Part shown: positions 27,047-36,818 of the stretch, one piece after another
Layout: every line of letters begins with the position of its first letter
How positions within the stretch are numbered: position 1 is the stretch's first letter
Assembly (NCBI RefSeq): GCF_021283545.2
Contig: NZ_CP128540.1
Location: 2,639,501 to 2,703,500, forward strand
Length of the DNA: 64,000 nucleotides
DNA from: Pseudomonas alloputida
Lineage (GTDB): Bacteria; Pseudomonadota; Gammaproteobacteria; Pseudomonadales; Pseudomonadaceae
Reading direction: 5' to 3'
Translations under genes and position numbers: made by a program
The notes under the pieces: model-generated
The model's input: only the letters and a program-made list of their open reading frames with translations
Databases searched by the model: none
What the model was told of the DNA's origin: nothing

Positions 27047-28059
27047 AGGCTGGCCTCGACCTTGGCGGCGATGTCCGCCGGCAGCCAGGCTTTCCACACC
27101 TCGCGATTATCGCGCAGGAAGGTCAGGGCGGCTTCGCGCGGGGGCGTGCGTTTTTCGCTCATGACGGCCAGGGCCTTGTTCAGGCGATCGATGGGCAGGT
27201 CTACCTGTTCGAACACGCTGACCAGGTCTGGGTAGTTTTCGCGAAAGGCTTTGGACACGCCAATCGACAACTTTGCCGGCAGCGAGCGGCTGCCTTTCGG
27301 GTTGGGGTTGGCGGGGTCGGTGAGGGTGGCCCAGGCCTGGGCATCGAACGGGGGTTCTTCCAGCCGGATGAGCTTGTAGCGCCCCATCAGCGGGGTCGGG
27401 TTCCAGTAGTAGAACAGCACAGGTTTGCCGCGCCGGATTGCCGAACCGATCTCGGCGTCCATCGCGGCGCCGGAGCCACTGCGGAAGTTGTTGTAAAGGC
27501 CATCCAGGCCATAGGCCTTGAGCTTTTGGCTGTTGACGGTTTCAGACGTCCAGCCGCTTGGGCTGTTGAGAAAACGCCCTTTACCGGGCGATTCGGGGTC
27601 AGAAAATACCTGCGGGTAACGCTTGAGGTCCTCGACACTGTGCAGCTCAGGCGCCACGGGCTTCAGGTTGCGTGCGGCATCGCCCTCGATCACATAGGCC
27701 GGTACCCACCAACCTTCCTCTGCATTTTTGACCGTATCGCCCAGTGCGAATACCTGGCCGGCCTGTTCGGCCTTGACCCAGGCAGGGCTGCGCCCGGCCC
27801 ATTCCTCGGCGATCACTTGCAGGTCATTGCGCGCCAGGGCCACCTCCATGCTGACCGTGCTGCCAGGCAGGGTGTCGGTGCGGTAGCCGTAGCCGCGCTC
27901 CACGATCAGGCGCAGGATCTCGGTGGTGAGGGCGCCGCTTTCCCAGCCGATGGCACCAAAATGGATAGGCGCAGGTTGCTCTGCCGATGCGGCGCTGTCG
28001 GTGCTGGCCAAACCCACCGTCAACAGCAGCCCGGCCAGCAGCGTTGAAATGCTCTTCAT
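27043..28059 (-). CDS. Glycine-betaine/quaternary-amine ABC substrate-binding protein (ProX/OpuAC-like)
   Basis: 338 residues with signal peptide MKSISTLLAGLLLTVGLASTDSAASA. An OpuAC-type domain fills the rest: GAIGWESGALTTEILRLIVERGYGY, AEEWAGRSPAWVKAE, GWWVPAYVIEGD, PVLFYYWNPTPLMGRYKL. The several Trp/Tyr residues in these blocks are of the kind that build the aromatic cage for quaternary ammonium groups. A longer in-frame start (25 codons upstream) is rejected because it precedes the signal peptide. First gene of a two-gene unit with the permease. Confidence 0.92.
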   Translation of the reverse strand: MKSISTLLAGLLLTVGLASTDSAASAEQPAPIHFGAIGWESGALTTEILRLIVERGYGYRTDTLPGSTVSMEVALARNDLQVIAEEWAGRSPAWVKAEQAGQVFALGDTVKNAEEGWWVPAYVIEGDAARNLKPVAPELHSVEDLKRYPQVFSDPESPGKGRFLNSPSGWTSETVNSQKLKAYGLDGLYNNFRSGSGAAMDAEIGSAIRRGKPVLFYYWNPTPLMGRYKLIRLEEPPFDAQAWATLTDPANPNPKGSRSLPAKLSIGVSKAFRENYPDLVSVFEQVDLPIDRLNKALAVMSEKRTPPREAALTFLRDNREVWKAWLPADIAAKVEASL

Positions 28060-28153
28060 GTAAACCTCGTCGTTCGCCACACCTTGGCAGTGGGGCAAGT
28101 GTAGACGACGAGGTTTTGTCAGTTTCAGGGCCACTGGCGTGGCCCCGTTCGCT

Positions 28154-30298
28154 TCAGACGCGGAACTGGTCCATCAGCGCTTGCTGCTGGTTGGCCAGGC
28201 TGTTCAGCGACTGGCTGACCCGCGCCGACTCGTTGGCCTGGCCAGACAGGGATTCAGTGACATCACGAATGGTCGCCACGTTGCTGTTGATTTCCTCGGC
28301 TACCGCGCTTTGCTCCTCGGCGGCAGAGGCGATCTGCAGGTTCATGTCGGTGATCACCGTCACCGCCTGGCCAATGCGCTGCAATGCCGTGACGGCTTGG
28401 CCGACCTGCTCCACGCCACCTTGGGCCTGGCGGTGGCTGTGGTCCATGGCGCCGACCACTTCGCGGGTGCCGTTCTGCAGGGCTTCGATGACCTGACGGG
28501 TTTCTTCCACCGACTCCTGAGTGCGCTGGGCCAGGTTGCGCACCTCATCGGCGACCACGGCAAAGCCACGGCCGGCCTCTCCGGCGCGGGCAGCTTCGAT
28601 GGCAGCGTTGAGCGCCAGCAGGTTGGTCTGTTCGGCGATCGAGCGGATCACTTCCAGTACCGAGCCGATCTTCTCGCTGTTCTGCGCCAGGCCTTCTATT
28701 TCGGCCATGGTGTCGCTCATGTTGGCGGCCAGGGCTCCGATGCTGCTGGTGGTGCGGTCGATTACCGCCAAGCCCTCGCGGGTGGCCTGGTCGGCATCGC
28801 GCGCCGCCTGCGCAGCCTGGGCGGCGCTGCGGGCAACGTCCTGGGCGGTGGCGCTCATTTCATGGGAGGCGGTGGCTACCTGGTCGACCTGGCGGTACTG
28901 CTGCTCCATGCCGGCGCTGGTTTCGGTGGCAATCGCCGAGGACTGGTCGGCCGTGCCTCGGGCGGCCTGCACCGAGCGTTTGACCTCGGCGATGGTTGGC
29001 TGCAACTTGTCGAGGAAGCGGTTGAACCAGCCGGCCAGTTCGCCCAGTTCGTCCTGTTTCTGGTAGGTCAGGCGACGGGTCAGGTCGCCTTCGCCGCTGG
29101 CAATGTCCTTGAGCATGGCGGCCACGCCGAGGATCGGCCGGGTAATGCCGCGGGCCATCAGCCATACCAGCAGCAGGCCGACAATGGCGGCGGCCAGGCC
29201 CAGGCTCAGTTCCAGCAAGGTGCCGCTGGTATTGAGCGCGTCAAGTTCCTGCTTCAGGGTTTCGGCCGGCCCGGTCAGGGCGTTTTCCGGCACATCCAGC
29301 AGCACGCCCCAGGGCTGGGCGTCCGGGATTGGCCGGAATGCCGCCAGCACCTTCAAGCGCTGCCGGTCGTGGAGGGTGGTCAGCTTGCCATCGGCCAGCT
29401 TGCGCACCAGCTCGGCGCCTTTGGTCGGGTCTACCTGGTCGAAGCGCTGGGCCAGCTTGCTGGCATCGGCGCTGTAGCCAGCCAACAGACCGACCGGGGT
29501 GAGAATGCCGACCGTGGTGCGGCCTTCGTAGAGGCTGCGGCTGGCCTCCTGGCTCAGTGCCTGCAGGCTATTGAGGTTGATGTCGATGGACAGGGTGGCA
29601 ATGATCTTGCCGTTGACCGCCAGCGGGAACACGATGCTGGTCATCAGCACCTGCTGGCCATCGATGTCGTAGAAGTACGGCTCTACCACGCACACCTTGC
29701 CGGAGGTGCGTGGGCATACCCACCAGGTGTTGGCCGGCTGGCCGCTGGGGCCGATCTCGGTGTTGGCCATGTCATGTTCGGGCAGGGCCATCGAGGTCAA
29801 CTGGCCGGCGCGTGGCTGCGACCAGTACAGGGCAAAGCGCCCGGTTTCGTTGCTGCCCAATTCTGCCTTGCCGGCAAACAGGCTGTCCTTGTTGTCCAGG
29901 GCATTGGGCTCGAACACCAGTGACAGGCCGAGCAGGTCGGGGTTGGCTTGCAGTGCGGCGCGTACCTGGCGGGTCATGTCCTCGCGCAGGTCGAAGGCAT
30001 CGAGAAAGCGCTTTTCGGCCTGCTCGCGCAGGAACAGCACTTGGCGGGCGAAGCCGGCGCCGTACTGGTAGGCATCCATGAACTGGCGGCGAATGTTCAA
30101 CGCTTGCACTTCACCTTGTGACTCGATACGCGACTGCGCCGCCTCGGTCAGCATCTGCATGCTGCTGGCCTTGACCAGGTCCGAACTGTGATCCATGCGG
30201 TACAGCGACAGGCCGACGAGCAAGGTGACGATAGCGGCCAGACAGAGACCGGCGAGCAGGGTGATCTTCCACTGGATGGAAAGTTGTCGCAAAGGCAT
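28154..30298 (-). CDS. Methyl-accepting chemotaxis protein with double-Cache sensor
   Basis: 714 residues. TM1 is at about 11-34 ([21 protein letters not shown]) and a large periplasmic region at about 35-355 has dCache-like architecture ([44 protein letters not shown]). TM2 is at about 360-380, then HAMP, then the signalling domain with the conserved hairpin tip [21 protein letters not shown] (about 550-575). No CheR/CheB-binding pentapeptide is visible at the end (MDQFRV). Start at [10 protein letters not shown]; an in-frame Met 44 codons upstream is less likely because TM1 should be near the N-terminus. The ligand is unknown. Confidence 0.93.
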   Translation of the reverse strand: MPLRQLSIQWKITLLAGLCLAAIVTLLVGLSLYRMDHSSDLVKASSMQMLTEAAQSRIESQGEVQALNIRRQFMDAYQYGAGFARQVLFLREQAEKRFLDAFDLREDMTRQVRAALQANPDLLGLSLVFEPNALDNKDSLFAGKAELGSNETGRFALYWSQPRAGQLTSMALPEHDMANTEIGPSGQPANTWWVCPRTSGKVCVVEPYFYDIDGQQVLMTSIVFPLAVNGKIIATLSIDINLNSLQALSQEASRSLYEGRTTVGILTPVGLLAGYSADASKLAQRFDQVDPTKGAELVRKLADGKLTTLHDRQRLKVLAAFRPIPDAQPWGVLLDVPENALTGPAETLKQELDALNTSGTLLELSLGLAAAIVGLLLVWLMARGITRPILGVAAMLKDIASGEGDLTRRLTYQKQDELGELAGWFNRFLDKLQPTIAEVKRSVQAARGTADQSSAIATETSAGMEQQYRQVDQVATASHEMSATAQDVARSAAQAAQAARDADQATREGLAVIDRTTSSIGALAANMSDTMAEIEGLAQNSEKIGSVLEVIRSIAEQTNLLALNAAIEAARAGEAGRGFAVVADEVRNLAQRTQESVEETRQVIEALQNGTREVVGAMDHSHRQAQGGVEQVGQAVTALQRIGQAVTVITDMNLQIASAAEEQSAVAEEINSNVATIRDVTESLSGQANESARVSQSLNSLANQQQALMDQFRV

Positions 30299-30544
30299 GG
30301 GGGCGGATCCCTTTTTGGCAATAAGGGTTATGGCTGTATCTGCGGTGGGGCCGAGAGGTGCCAAAGCGCTCCGGCCAGGCACCTCGCTGCCTCCCACAAT
30401 ATCGGCCCCTGCCGTTTTTTCTTTATTCAAACATTCAATTTAAATTTGTCCGCCGTTAACGCGCCGCATCAAGGCGCTTTTGACATCTGCCGCCCACTGC
30501 TTCAGAGTTCGCGCTTTTTTCTGTCGTAATGAGGTAAGCCAACC

Positions 30545-31864
30545 ATGAATGCAGTGATCGCCGCGGTCGGCATCATGCTGATACTCAGCCTGTCCCGCGT
30601 GCACGTGGTCATCGCCCTGATCATCGGCGCCCTGGCCGGTGGGCTGGTGGGCGGCCTGGGCATCGAAGGCACGCTCAAGGCCTTCAACGGTGGCCTCGGT
30701 GGTGGTGCCACGGTGGCTTTGTCCTATGCACTGCTGGGTGCCTTTGCCGTGGCAATCGCCAAGTCTGGCCTGGCCCATGCACTGGCCGACCGCGCCCTGG
30801 GCATGATCGACCGGCGGGGCGACGCCAAGGGCGGCAAGGTCAAATGGCTGATGATCGGCCTGATGCTGGCGGTGGCCGTGTCGTCCCAGAACATCCTGCC
30901 CATCCACATTGCGTTCATCCCGCTGCTGGTACCCCCTCTTTTGTACGTGCTGACGCGCCTGCGTATCGACCGCCGGCTGATCGCCTGTGTGATCACCTTT
31001 GGCCTGATCACCCCGTACATGTTCCTGCCGGTGGGCTTCGGCAACATCTTCCTCAACGAGATCCTGCTGGCCAATGTTGCCCGCGCGGGTGTCGATGTGA
31101 GCGGCGTCAACGTCACCCATGCCATGGCCATCCCGGCTGCCGGCATGCTCGTCGGCCTGCTGGTGGCGGTGTTCATCAGCTACCGCAAGAAACGTGACTA
31201 TGACCTGGCGCGCATCCAGCAGGTGGAGCAGGTGAGCGTGCAGTACAACCCGTTGACCTTGCTGGTGGCTGGGCTGGCCATCGCTGCAGCCTTCATCGTC
31301 CAGCTGTTGCTGGACTCGATGATCATCGGTGCCATGGTCGGTTTCCTGATCTTCTCGCTGTCGGGCATCGTCAAGTGGAAAGAGACCGACGATCTGTTCA
31401 CCGAAGGCATGAAGATGATGGCCATGATCGGCTTCATCATGATTACCGCGTCCGGCTTTGCCGAGGTGATGAAGGCCACCGGTGAGGTGAAGAGCCTGGT
31501 GGAAACCTCGGCGCAGTGGATCGACCACAGCAAGGGCGTCGGTGCCTTGCTGATGCTGCTGGTAGGCCTTTTGGTGACCATGGGGATCGGCTCGTCGTTC
31601 TCCACCGTGCCGATCCTGGCCGCGATCTTCGTGCCACTGTGCGTGCAACTGGGCTTCGACCCGTTGGCTACGGTGTGCATCATCGGTACTGCCGGTGCGT
31701 TGGGCGATGCAGGTTCGCCGGCCTCGGACTCGACCCTGGGCCCGACCTCGGGCCTGAACGTGGATGGCCAGCACCACCACATCTGGGACACCGTGGTGCC
31801 CACCTTCATCCATTACAACCTGCCGTTGATGGCGTTCGGCTGGTTGGCAGCGATGACCTTGTAA
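30545..31864 (+). CDS. Na+/H+ antiporter family (YuiF/NhaC-like) membrane transporter
   Basis: 439 residues with about a dozen hydrophobic helices. Conserved polar stretches in helices ([64 protein letters not shown]) are those of the Na+/H+ antiporter family; relatives such as YuiF have been linked to amino-acid transport. It could therefore be a cation antiporter or a Na+-linked solute carrier. GAGGTAAGCC precedes ATG 30545. Divergent from the chemoreceptor gene (246 bp apart). Confidence 0.85.
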   Translation: MNAVIAAVGIMLILSLSRVHVVIALIIGALAGGLVGGLGIEGTLKAFNGGLGGGATVALSYALLGAFAVAIAKSGLAHALADRALGMIDRRGDAKGGKVKWLMIGLMLAVAVSSQNILPIHIAFIPLLVPPLLYVLTRLRIDRRLIACVITFGLITPYMFLPVGFGNIFLNEILLANVARAGVDVSGVNVTHAMAIPAAGMLVGLLVAVFISYRKKRDYDLARIQQVEQVSVQYNPLTLLVAGLAIAAAFIVQLLLDSMIIGAMVGFLIFSLSGIVKWKETDDLFTEGMKMMAMIGFIMITASGFAEVMKATGEVKSLVETSAQWIDHSKGVGALLMLLVGLLVTMGIGSSFSTVPILAAIFVPLCVQLGFDPLATVCIIGTAGALGDAGSPASDSTLGPTSGLNVDGQHHHIWDTVVPTFIHYNLPLMAFGWLAAMTL

Positions 31865-31877
31865 GGCGGGGAGGGCG

Positions 31878-32885
31878 TCAGCCCTTGCCGGGCGGCGGCG
31901 AGATGCGATTGAGCACGGTGCTGCCGTCCTTGCTGCGGGTCAGGTAGACCGGCAGGACTTTGGGCAGGTTGTTGACCAGGCGCCCCACTTCCCGGGTGTT
32001 GTAGATGCCGCTGATGCGAATGCGGCCGGTGCTGGCATCGGCCAGTAGCAGCGGGGCGTCGAGGTAGCGGTTGATCACCGGCAGCGCCTGTTCCAGGCTC
32101 AGGTTGTCGAGCACCAGCTTGCCGCTGCGCCATGCCAGGCTGTTGCCATAGTCGTCGCTTTGCTCCAGCTGCGGCTCGAAGTCGCCCTTGTGGTAGCTGG
32201 CCTGCATGCCAGGGCCAAGGCGGTAGCCACCGGCACTGCCCTCACTGGACACCAGCACTGAACCTTCCACCAGGGTGACCTTCACCTGGTCCTGGTACTT
32301 CCACACGTTGAACTGGGTGCCGGTGACCCGGGTCTGGCCACTGCCGGCACGCACGATGAACGGGTGGCTGCTGTCGTGTCGCACCTTGAAGAACGCCTCG
32401 CCGCGCTTGAGCGTGACCTGGCGTTGGTCCTTGTAGTTGAGGAAGGTGAGTTCGGTGTGGAGGTTGAGCTGTACCGTGCTGCCGTCGCTGAGCTCCACGG
32501 TCTGCATGCGGTCACCGGCTTCGAAGTGCTGATAGTGGTTGGGCAACCAGCCCTGTTCCCACCCCATCCAGCCGGCCAGCGGCAGCACCGCCAGGGCGAT
32601 GGCCGCAGCAGACGCCAGCGGCCGCCAGTTGCGAGGGCGGGCGGCGTGTCTGGCGGGTGGGTTGAAGTCGATGACGGTGGCGCTGCGCGGGAGCAGGTCG
32701 GCGGTTTGCCAGATTTCCAGCATCGCCTGATATTCTTCGGCATGCCGCGGGTCGGCCGCCAACCAGTCAGCGAATGCTTCACGCTCGGCCTGCGTGCAAT
32801 CTTCGGCGTGAAGGCGCATGCACCAATGCGCTGCGGCGTCGGTGATGGCATCGTCTGGGTTGGGATTGAGGCGGTCGTGGTTCAT
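31878..32885 (-). CDS. FecR family protein (no adjacent sigma factor)
   Basis: 335 residues starting MNHDRLNPNPDDAITDAAAHW. The N-terminal FecR/DUF4880 domain is at about 12-62 (WCMRLHAEDCTQAEREAFADWLAADPRHAEEYQ). One membrane helix is at about 86-105 (LASAAAIALAVLPLAGWMGW). The periplasmic FecR domain and a C-terminal secretin/TonB-like STN region (LSLEQALPVINRYLDAPLLL) follow. Unlike the 6-10 kb cassette, there is no ECF sigma gene or TonB receptor next to it. It is convergent with the transporter gene, ending 13 bp after it. Confidence 0.9.
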   Translation of the reverse strand: MNHDRLNPNPDDAITDAAAHWCMRLHAEDCTQAEREAFADWLAADPRHAEEYQAMLEIWQTADLLPRSATVIDFNPPARHAARPRNWRPLASAAAIALAVLPLAGWMGWEQGWLPNHYQHFEAGDRMQTVELSDGSTVQLNLHTELTFLNYKDQRQVTLKRGEAFFKVRHDSSHPFIVRAGSGQTRVTGTQFNVWKYQDQVKVTLVEGSVLVSSEGSAGGYRLGPGMQASYHKGDFEPQLEQSDDYGNSLAWRSGKLVLDNLSLEQALPVINRYLDAPLLLADASTGRIRISGIYNTREVGRLVNNLPKVLPVYLTRSKDGSTVLNRISPPPGKG

Positions 32886-33059
32886 TGCGGCTCCGGGTTT
32901 TGCGCATTCTACCCTTGCGGGAGGGCTCCCGAGAACCAATGTAATGGCGAATGACTATCAGTTGTGCCGGTTTTTCGTCGGATTAGCCACGGTTTTTCAG
33001 TGTTTGAGAACCCTTCGCGGGCAAAAAACGATGCCTGCAATCGCTTCCGGGGCAGTCTG

Positions 33060-33101
33060 GTGCTGCGAAGAGGTCAGTGTTTGCAGGCCTCTTCGCAGCA
33101 C
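33060..33101. repeat. REP-like inverted repeat downstream of the acyl-CoA dehydrogenase gene
   Basis: Perfect 14-bp arms GTGCTGCGAAGAGG / CCTCTTCGCAGCAC with a 14-nt loop. The same sequence family (TTGCGAAG...CTTCGCAG) recurs at 58742-58817. Likely a genome-wide interspersed palindrome that also serves as a 3' stem-loop here. Confidence 0.75.
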
Positions 33102-33140
33102 ACGGCTGCCCTTGCAACAAGCGCGTCGGCAACCCACCGG

Positions 33141-34910
33141 TCAGAACTGTGTGGCCTCTAGCCCATAAAGGCTGCCACTACCGGCCCGAATGCTCGCCTC
33201 CAGCCCCAACCCCCGCGGCAAGACCCGCTGGAAATAGAACGCCGCACAGGCAAGCTTCGCGCCATGAAACGCGTCGTCCTCATCACGTTTGGCTAGCGCC
33301 ACCGCCGCCATCCGCGCCCACATGTACGCATAGGCCGTCAGCCCGAACAGCTGCAGGTACTCAACCGCTACCGCGCTCACCAGGTTGGCATCCTCGCCAG
33401 CCTGCGCCCGCAACCAGCTGCTGGTGGCCTCCAGCCGCGCCAGGCTCGCCTGCAGGGCCTCGCGGTGCAAGGGCGCATCTACACTGAAGGCGCGCACTTC
33501 GCTGGCAAAGCTGGCCAACGCCTGGCCACCGTCAGCCAACACCTTGCGCCCCAGCAGATCAAGGGCCTGGATGCCGTTGGTGCCCTCATAGATCTGTGCA
33601 ATGCGCACGTCCCGCACCCGTTGCTCCTGGCCCCATTCGCGGATGTAGCCATGACCGCCATACACCTGCTGGCCAAGCACGCAGCTTTCCAGGCCGTTAT
33701 CAGTGAAGAATGCCTTGGCCACCGGTGTCAGCAGTGCCACCAGGCGCTGGGCATGCTCGCGCTCGCCAGCGTCTTCGGCATAGCGTGCCACGTCCAGTTG
33801 CTGGCCAACGTAGACGGCGAACGCCCGACCTGCTTCGGTGAGGGTGCGCATGGTCAGCAGCATGCGCCGAACATCACCATGGTGGATGATCGGGTCGGCC
33901 GCCTTGTCGTGTGCCTGCGGGCCAGTCGCTGCGCGGCTCTGCAGGCGCTCGTTGGCATATCGGGCGGCGCTCTGGTAGGAGGCTTCGGCACAACCGATGC
34001 CCTGTATGCCGATGGAAAGGCGCTCGTAGTTCATCATGGTGAACATCGCTGTTAGGCCCTTGTTCGGCTCGCCCACCAGGTAACCGATGGCACCGTCAAA
34101 GTTCATGACACAGGTCGCCGAGGCCTTGATGCCCATCTTGTGTTCGATCGAGCCACAATGGACAGCGTTACGCGCGCCCAGACGGCCGTCGGCCTCGACC
34201 AGGAATTTGGGCACCAGGAACAGCGATATGCCTTTGGCACCGGCGGGCGCATCCGGCATTTTGGCCAGCACCAGGTGGACGATGTTCTCGGTCAGGTCCT
34301 GCTCGCCGCCGGTAATGAAGATCTTGCTGCCACTGATGCGCACGCTGCCATCGGCCTGAGGCTCGGCGCGGGTGCGGATCAGCCCCAGGTCAGTGCCGGC
34401 ATGGGGTTCGGTCAGGCACATGGTGCCGGCCCAGCGGCCTTCGTACAGCGGTGGCAGGTAAGTGGCCTTGAGCGCTTCGCTGGCGTGGGCATCGATCGCC
34501 AGGCAGCTGCCTGCGCTCAATGCCGAATACAGGCTGAAGCTGCAGTCAGCCGCGTAGAGCATCTCTTCGAACAGCACGCCGAGCATCTTTGGCATGCCCA
34601 TGCCGCCGTACTCCGGGTTGCCGCCCAAGCCGACCCAGCCGCCTTCGCGGTAGGTGTTCCAGGCCTCGCGAAAGCCCTCGGGGGTGGTGACTTGGCCTGC
34701 GTCGAAGCACACACCTTGCTCGTCACCGTTGCGGCTGAGCGGGGCGATCAGCTGGCCGGTGACTTTGGATGCTTCCTCGAGAATGGCGTCGGCAGTATCG
34801 GCATCGATGCGTTCGGCCAGGGCGGGCAGTCGGGCCCACAGGCCCGAAGCGTTGAACACGTCATGCAGGACGAAGCGCATGTCGCGCAGGGGGGCGGAAT
34901 AAGTGGTCAT
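33141..34910 (-). CDS. Acyl-CoA dehydrogenase (3-methylmercaptopropionyl-CoA dehydrogenase-like)
   Basis: 589 residues starting MTTYSAPLRDMRFVLHDVFNA, the typical beginning of the long (about 590-600 aa) acyl-CoA dehydrogenase subfamily annotated DmdC-like. Catalytic/FAD landmarks are visible: CLTEPHAGTDLGLI (FAD/substrate loop), KIFITGGEQDL, GYLVGEPNKGLTAMFTMMNYERL, and YGGHGYIREWGQEQRVRDVRIAQIYEGTNGIQALDL (in blocks) containing the catalytic-base region. It introduces an alpha,beta double bond into an acyl-CoA, passing electrons to ETF. It lies directly downstream of the acyl-CoA synthetase (92 bp) on the same strand, so activation and first oxidation are encoded together. Confidence 0.92.
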   Translation of the reverse strand: MTTYSAPLRDMRFVLHDVFNASGLWARLPALAERIDADTADAILEEASKVTGQLIAPLSRNGDEQGVCFDAGQVTTPEGFREAWNTYREGGWVGLGGNPEYGGMGMPKMLGVLFEEMLYAADCSFSLYSALSAGSCLAIDAHASEALKATYLPPLYEGRWAGTMCLTEPHAGTDLGLIRTRAEPQADGSVRISGSKIFITGGEQDLTENIVHLVLAKMPDAPAGAKGISLFLVPKFLVEADGRLGARNAVHCGSIEHKMGIKASATCVMNFDGAIGYLVGEPNKGLTAMFTMMNYERLSIGIQGIGCAEASYQSAARYANERLQSRAATGPQAHDKAADPIIHHGDVRRMLLTMRTLTEAGRAFAVYVGQQLDVARYAEDAGEREHAQRLVALLTPVAKAFFTDNGLESCVLGQQVYGGHGYIREWGQEQRVRDVRIAQIYEGTNGIQALDLLGRKVLADGGQALASFASEVRAFSVDAPLHREALQASLARLEATSSWLRAQAGEDANLVSAVAVEYLQLFGLTAYAYMWARMAAVALAKRDEDDAFHGAKLACAAFYFQRVLPRGLGLEASIRAGSGSLYGLEATQF

Positions 34911-35002
34911 CGGCAGCTCTTGCAATAGTAAGGGAGGGTTGGGCGTGCGCTGAATCTTCAGGCGCAGCCGTGTGCTGCGCCTGAAGGGGAGCGGCTATGG
35001 CA

Positions 35003-36625
35003 TCAGAGGGCTTTGGCCCGGTCGCGCAGCACGTACTTCTGGATCTTGCCGGTCGAGGTCTTGGGCAGCTCGCCGAACACCACGGTCTTCGGCACCTTGA
35101 ACCCGGCCAGGTGCTCGCGGCACCAACTGGTGATGTCGGCTTCACGGGTGTCCTCCCGGCCTGGCTTTAAGGCAACGAAGGCGCACGGGGTTTCGCCCCA
35201 TTTTTCATCCGGGCGTGCCACCACGGCGGCTTCCAGTACTGCCGAGTGCTTGTACAGGGCGTCTTCGACCTCGATGGTGGAGATGTTCTCGCCACCGGAA
35301 ATGATGATGTCCTTGAGCCGGTCCTTGATCTCGATATAGCCGTCGGCATGCCACACGGCCAGGTCGCCGGTGTGGAACCAGCCGCCACGGAAGGCTTCGG
35401 CGGTGGCTTCAGGGTTCTTCAGGTAGCCCTTCATCACCGTGTTGCCGCGCATGAAGATTTCGCCCAGGGTATCGCCGTCGCGGGGTACTGGCTGAAGGGT
35501 TTGCGGGTCGGCGACCATCAGGCCGTCGAGGGTCGGGTAGCGCACGCCTTGGCGAGACTTGATCCGCGCACGCTCTTCCAGCGAAAGCGCATCCCATTCG
35601 TCATGCCAGGCACACACGGTCACCGGGCCGTAGACCTCGGTCAGGCCATAGGTGTGGGTGACCTTGATGCCCATTTGCTCCACGGCGCCGATAACCTTGG
35701 CCGGTGGTGCGGCGCCGGCGACCATGGCCTGCACCGGGTGCTCGATGGCTGCCTTGGCCGCCTCGGGCATGTTGACCAGCGCGTTGAGCACGATCGGCGC
35801 ACCGCACAGGTGGCTGACTTTGTGCTCGCGGATCAGGGTCAGGATCTTCTGCGGGTCGACCCGGCGCAGGAACACATGGGTGCCGGCCAGGGCGGTGATG
35901 GTCCAGGGGTAGCACCAGCCGTTGCAGTGGAACATTGGCAACGTCCACAGGTACACCGGGCGGTGGCCCATGGCCCAGGTCATCTGGTTGCCCAGTGCGT
36001 TCAGGTAGGCACCGCGGTGGTGGTAGACAACGCCCTTGGGGTTGCCGGTGGTGCCGGAGGTGTAGTTCAGCGAAATGGCTTGCCACTCGTCATCGGGCCA
36101 TTCCCAGGCAAATTCCGGGTCGCCCTCGTTGAGCAGGGCCTCATAGTCCAGCTGGCTGACCGCGCGGCCTTCGCCGTACTCCGGGTCATCCACATCAACC
36201 ACCAGCGGCGGGTGTTCAAGCAGTGCCAGAGCGCCTTCGATGACCGCATGGAACTCGCGGTCGGTGATCAGCACCTTGGCCTCGCCATGCTGCAGCATGA
36301 AGGCGATGGCCTCGGCATCCAGGCGCACGTTCAGGGTATTGAGCACGGCACCGGTCATGGGTACGCCGAAGTGCGCCTCGAGCATGGTCGGGGTGTTGGG
36401 CAGCATCACTGCCACGGTGTCGCCACGGCCGATGCCACGGCCGGCCAGGGCGCTGGCCAGGCGCCGACAGCGTTGGTAGGTTTCTTGCCAGTTGCGGCGG
36501 ATGGCGCCGTGGATGACGGCCGGGTAGTTGCCGTAAACGGCAGCGGTGCGTTCGATGAAGCTCAGCGGGGTGAGGGCGACATGGTTGACGGCAGCGGGCA
36601 TCAGGCCCTGGGCATAGATCGACAT
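35003..36625 (-). CDS. Acyl-CoA synthetase (AMP-forming, ANL superfamily)
   Basis: 540 residues starting MSIYAQGLMPAAVNHVALTPL; a longer in-frame start is less likely. The adenylation P-loop NYTSGTTGNPKGVVYHHRG (about residues 185-203), the A5 motif THTYGLTEVYGP, FHTGDLAVWHADGYIEIKDRLKDII (in parts), and the C-terminal catalytic lysine loop PKTSTGKIQKYVLRD are all intact. It activates a carboxylic acid to its CoA thioester via an acyl-adenylate. The subgroup is the medium-chain/methylthiopropionate-type ligases. Paired with the downstream dehydrogenase and divergent from a sensor kinase/regulator that probably controls it. Confidence 0.93.
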   Translation of the reverse strand: MSIYAQGLMPAAVNHVALTPLSFIERTAAVYGNYPAVIHGAIRRNWQETYQRCRRLASALAGRGIGRGDTVAVMLPNTPTMLEAHFGVPMTGAVLNTLNVRLDAEAIAFMLQHGEAKVLITDREFHAVIEGALALLEHPPLVVDVDDPEYGEGRAVSQLDYEALLNEGDPEFAWEWPDDEWQAISLNYTSGTTGNPKGVVYHHRGAYLNALGNQMTWAMGHRPVYLWTLPMFHCNGWCYPWTITALAGTHVFLRRVDPQKILTLIREHKVSHLCGAPIVLNALVNMPEAAKAAIEHPVQAMVAGAAPPAKVIGAVEQMGIKVTHTYGLTEVYGPVTVCAWHDEWDALSLEERARIKSRQGVRYPTLDGLMVADPQTLQPVPRDGDTLGEIFMRGNTVMKGYLKNPEATAEAFRGGWFHTGDLAVWHADGYIEIKDRLKDIIISGGENISTIEVEDALYKHSAVLEAAVVARPDEKWGETPCAFVALKPGREDTREADITSWCREHLAGFKVPKTVVFGELPKTSTGKIQKYVLRDRAKAL

Positions 36626-36783
36626 GCGGTAATCCTGTAAGGGAGGCAGACGCAGCCTGTGCACCTGGCCCCCGATGGCTGATTGTTAGCTCTGTTCAGG
36701 GTGCAGGGGGCGGACGGTGGGCCGCCCCCTCTGTCGCAGTTTTACGCGAGTCGCTATGGTATTAGGAATATCGACTATAGCAA

Positions 36784-36801
36784 TATAGTAAAACTACTAT
36801 A
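36784..36801. promoter_or_regulatory. Inverted repeat between divergent synthetase and sensor-kinase operons
   Basis: Perfect 7-bp arms TATAGTA / TACTATA with a 4-nt spacer, 17 bp before the kinase GTG start, inside an A/T-rich patch. A related TATAGCAATATAG lies just left of it. Candidate binding site for the linked FixJ-type regulator or part of a promoter. Confidence 0.5.
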
Positions 36802-36818
36802 AAAACAGGCCGCCTACT

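Noticed and set aside
28139..29923. 594-aa plus-strand frame opposite the chemoreceptor
   Set aside because: Antisense shadow; no family features, while the minus strand encodes an intact chemoreceptor.
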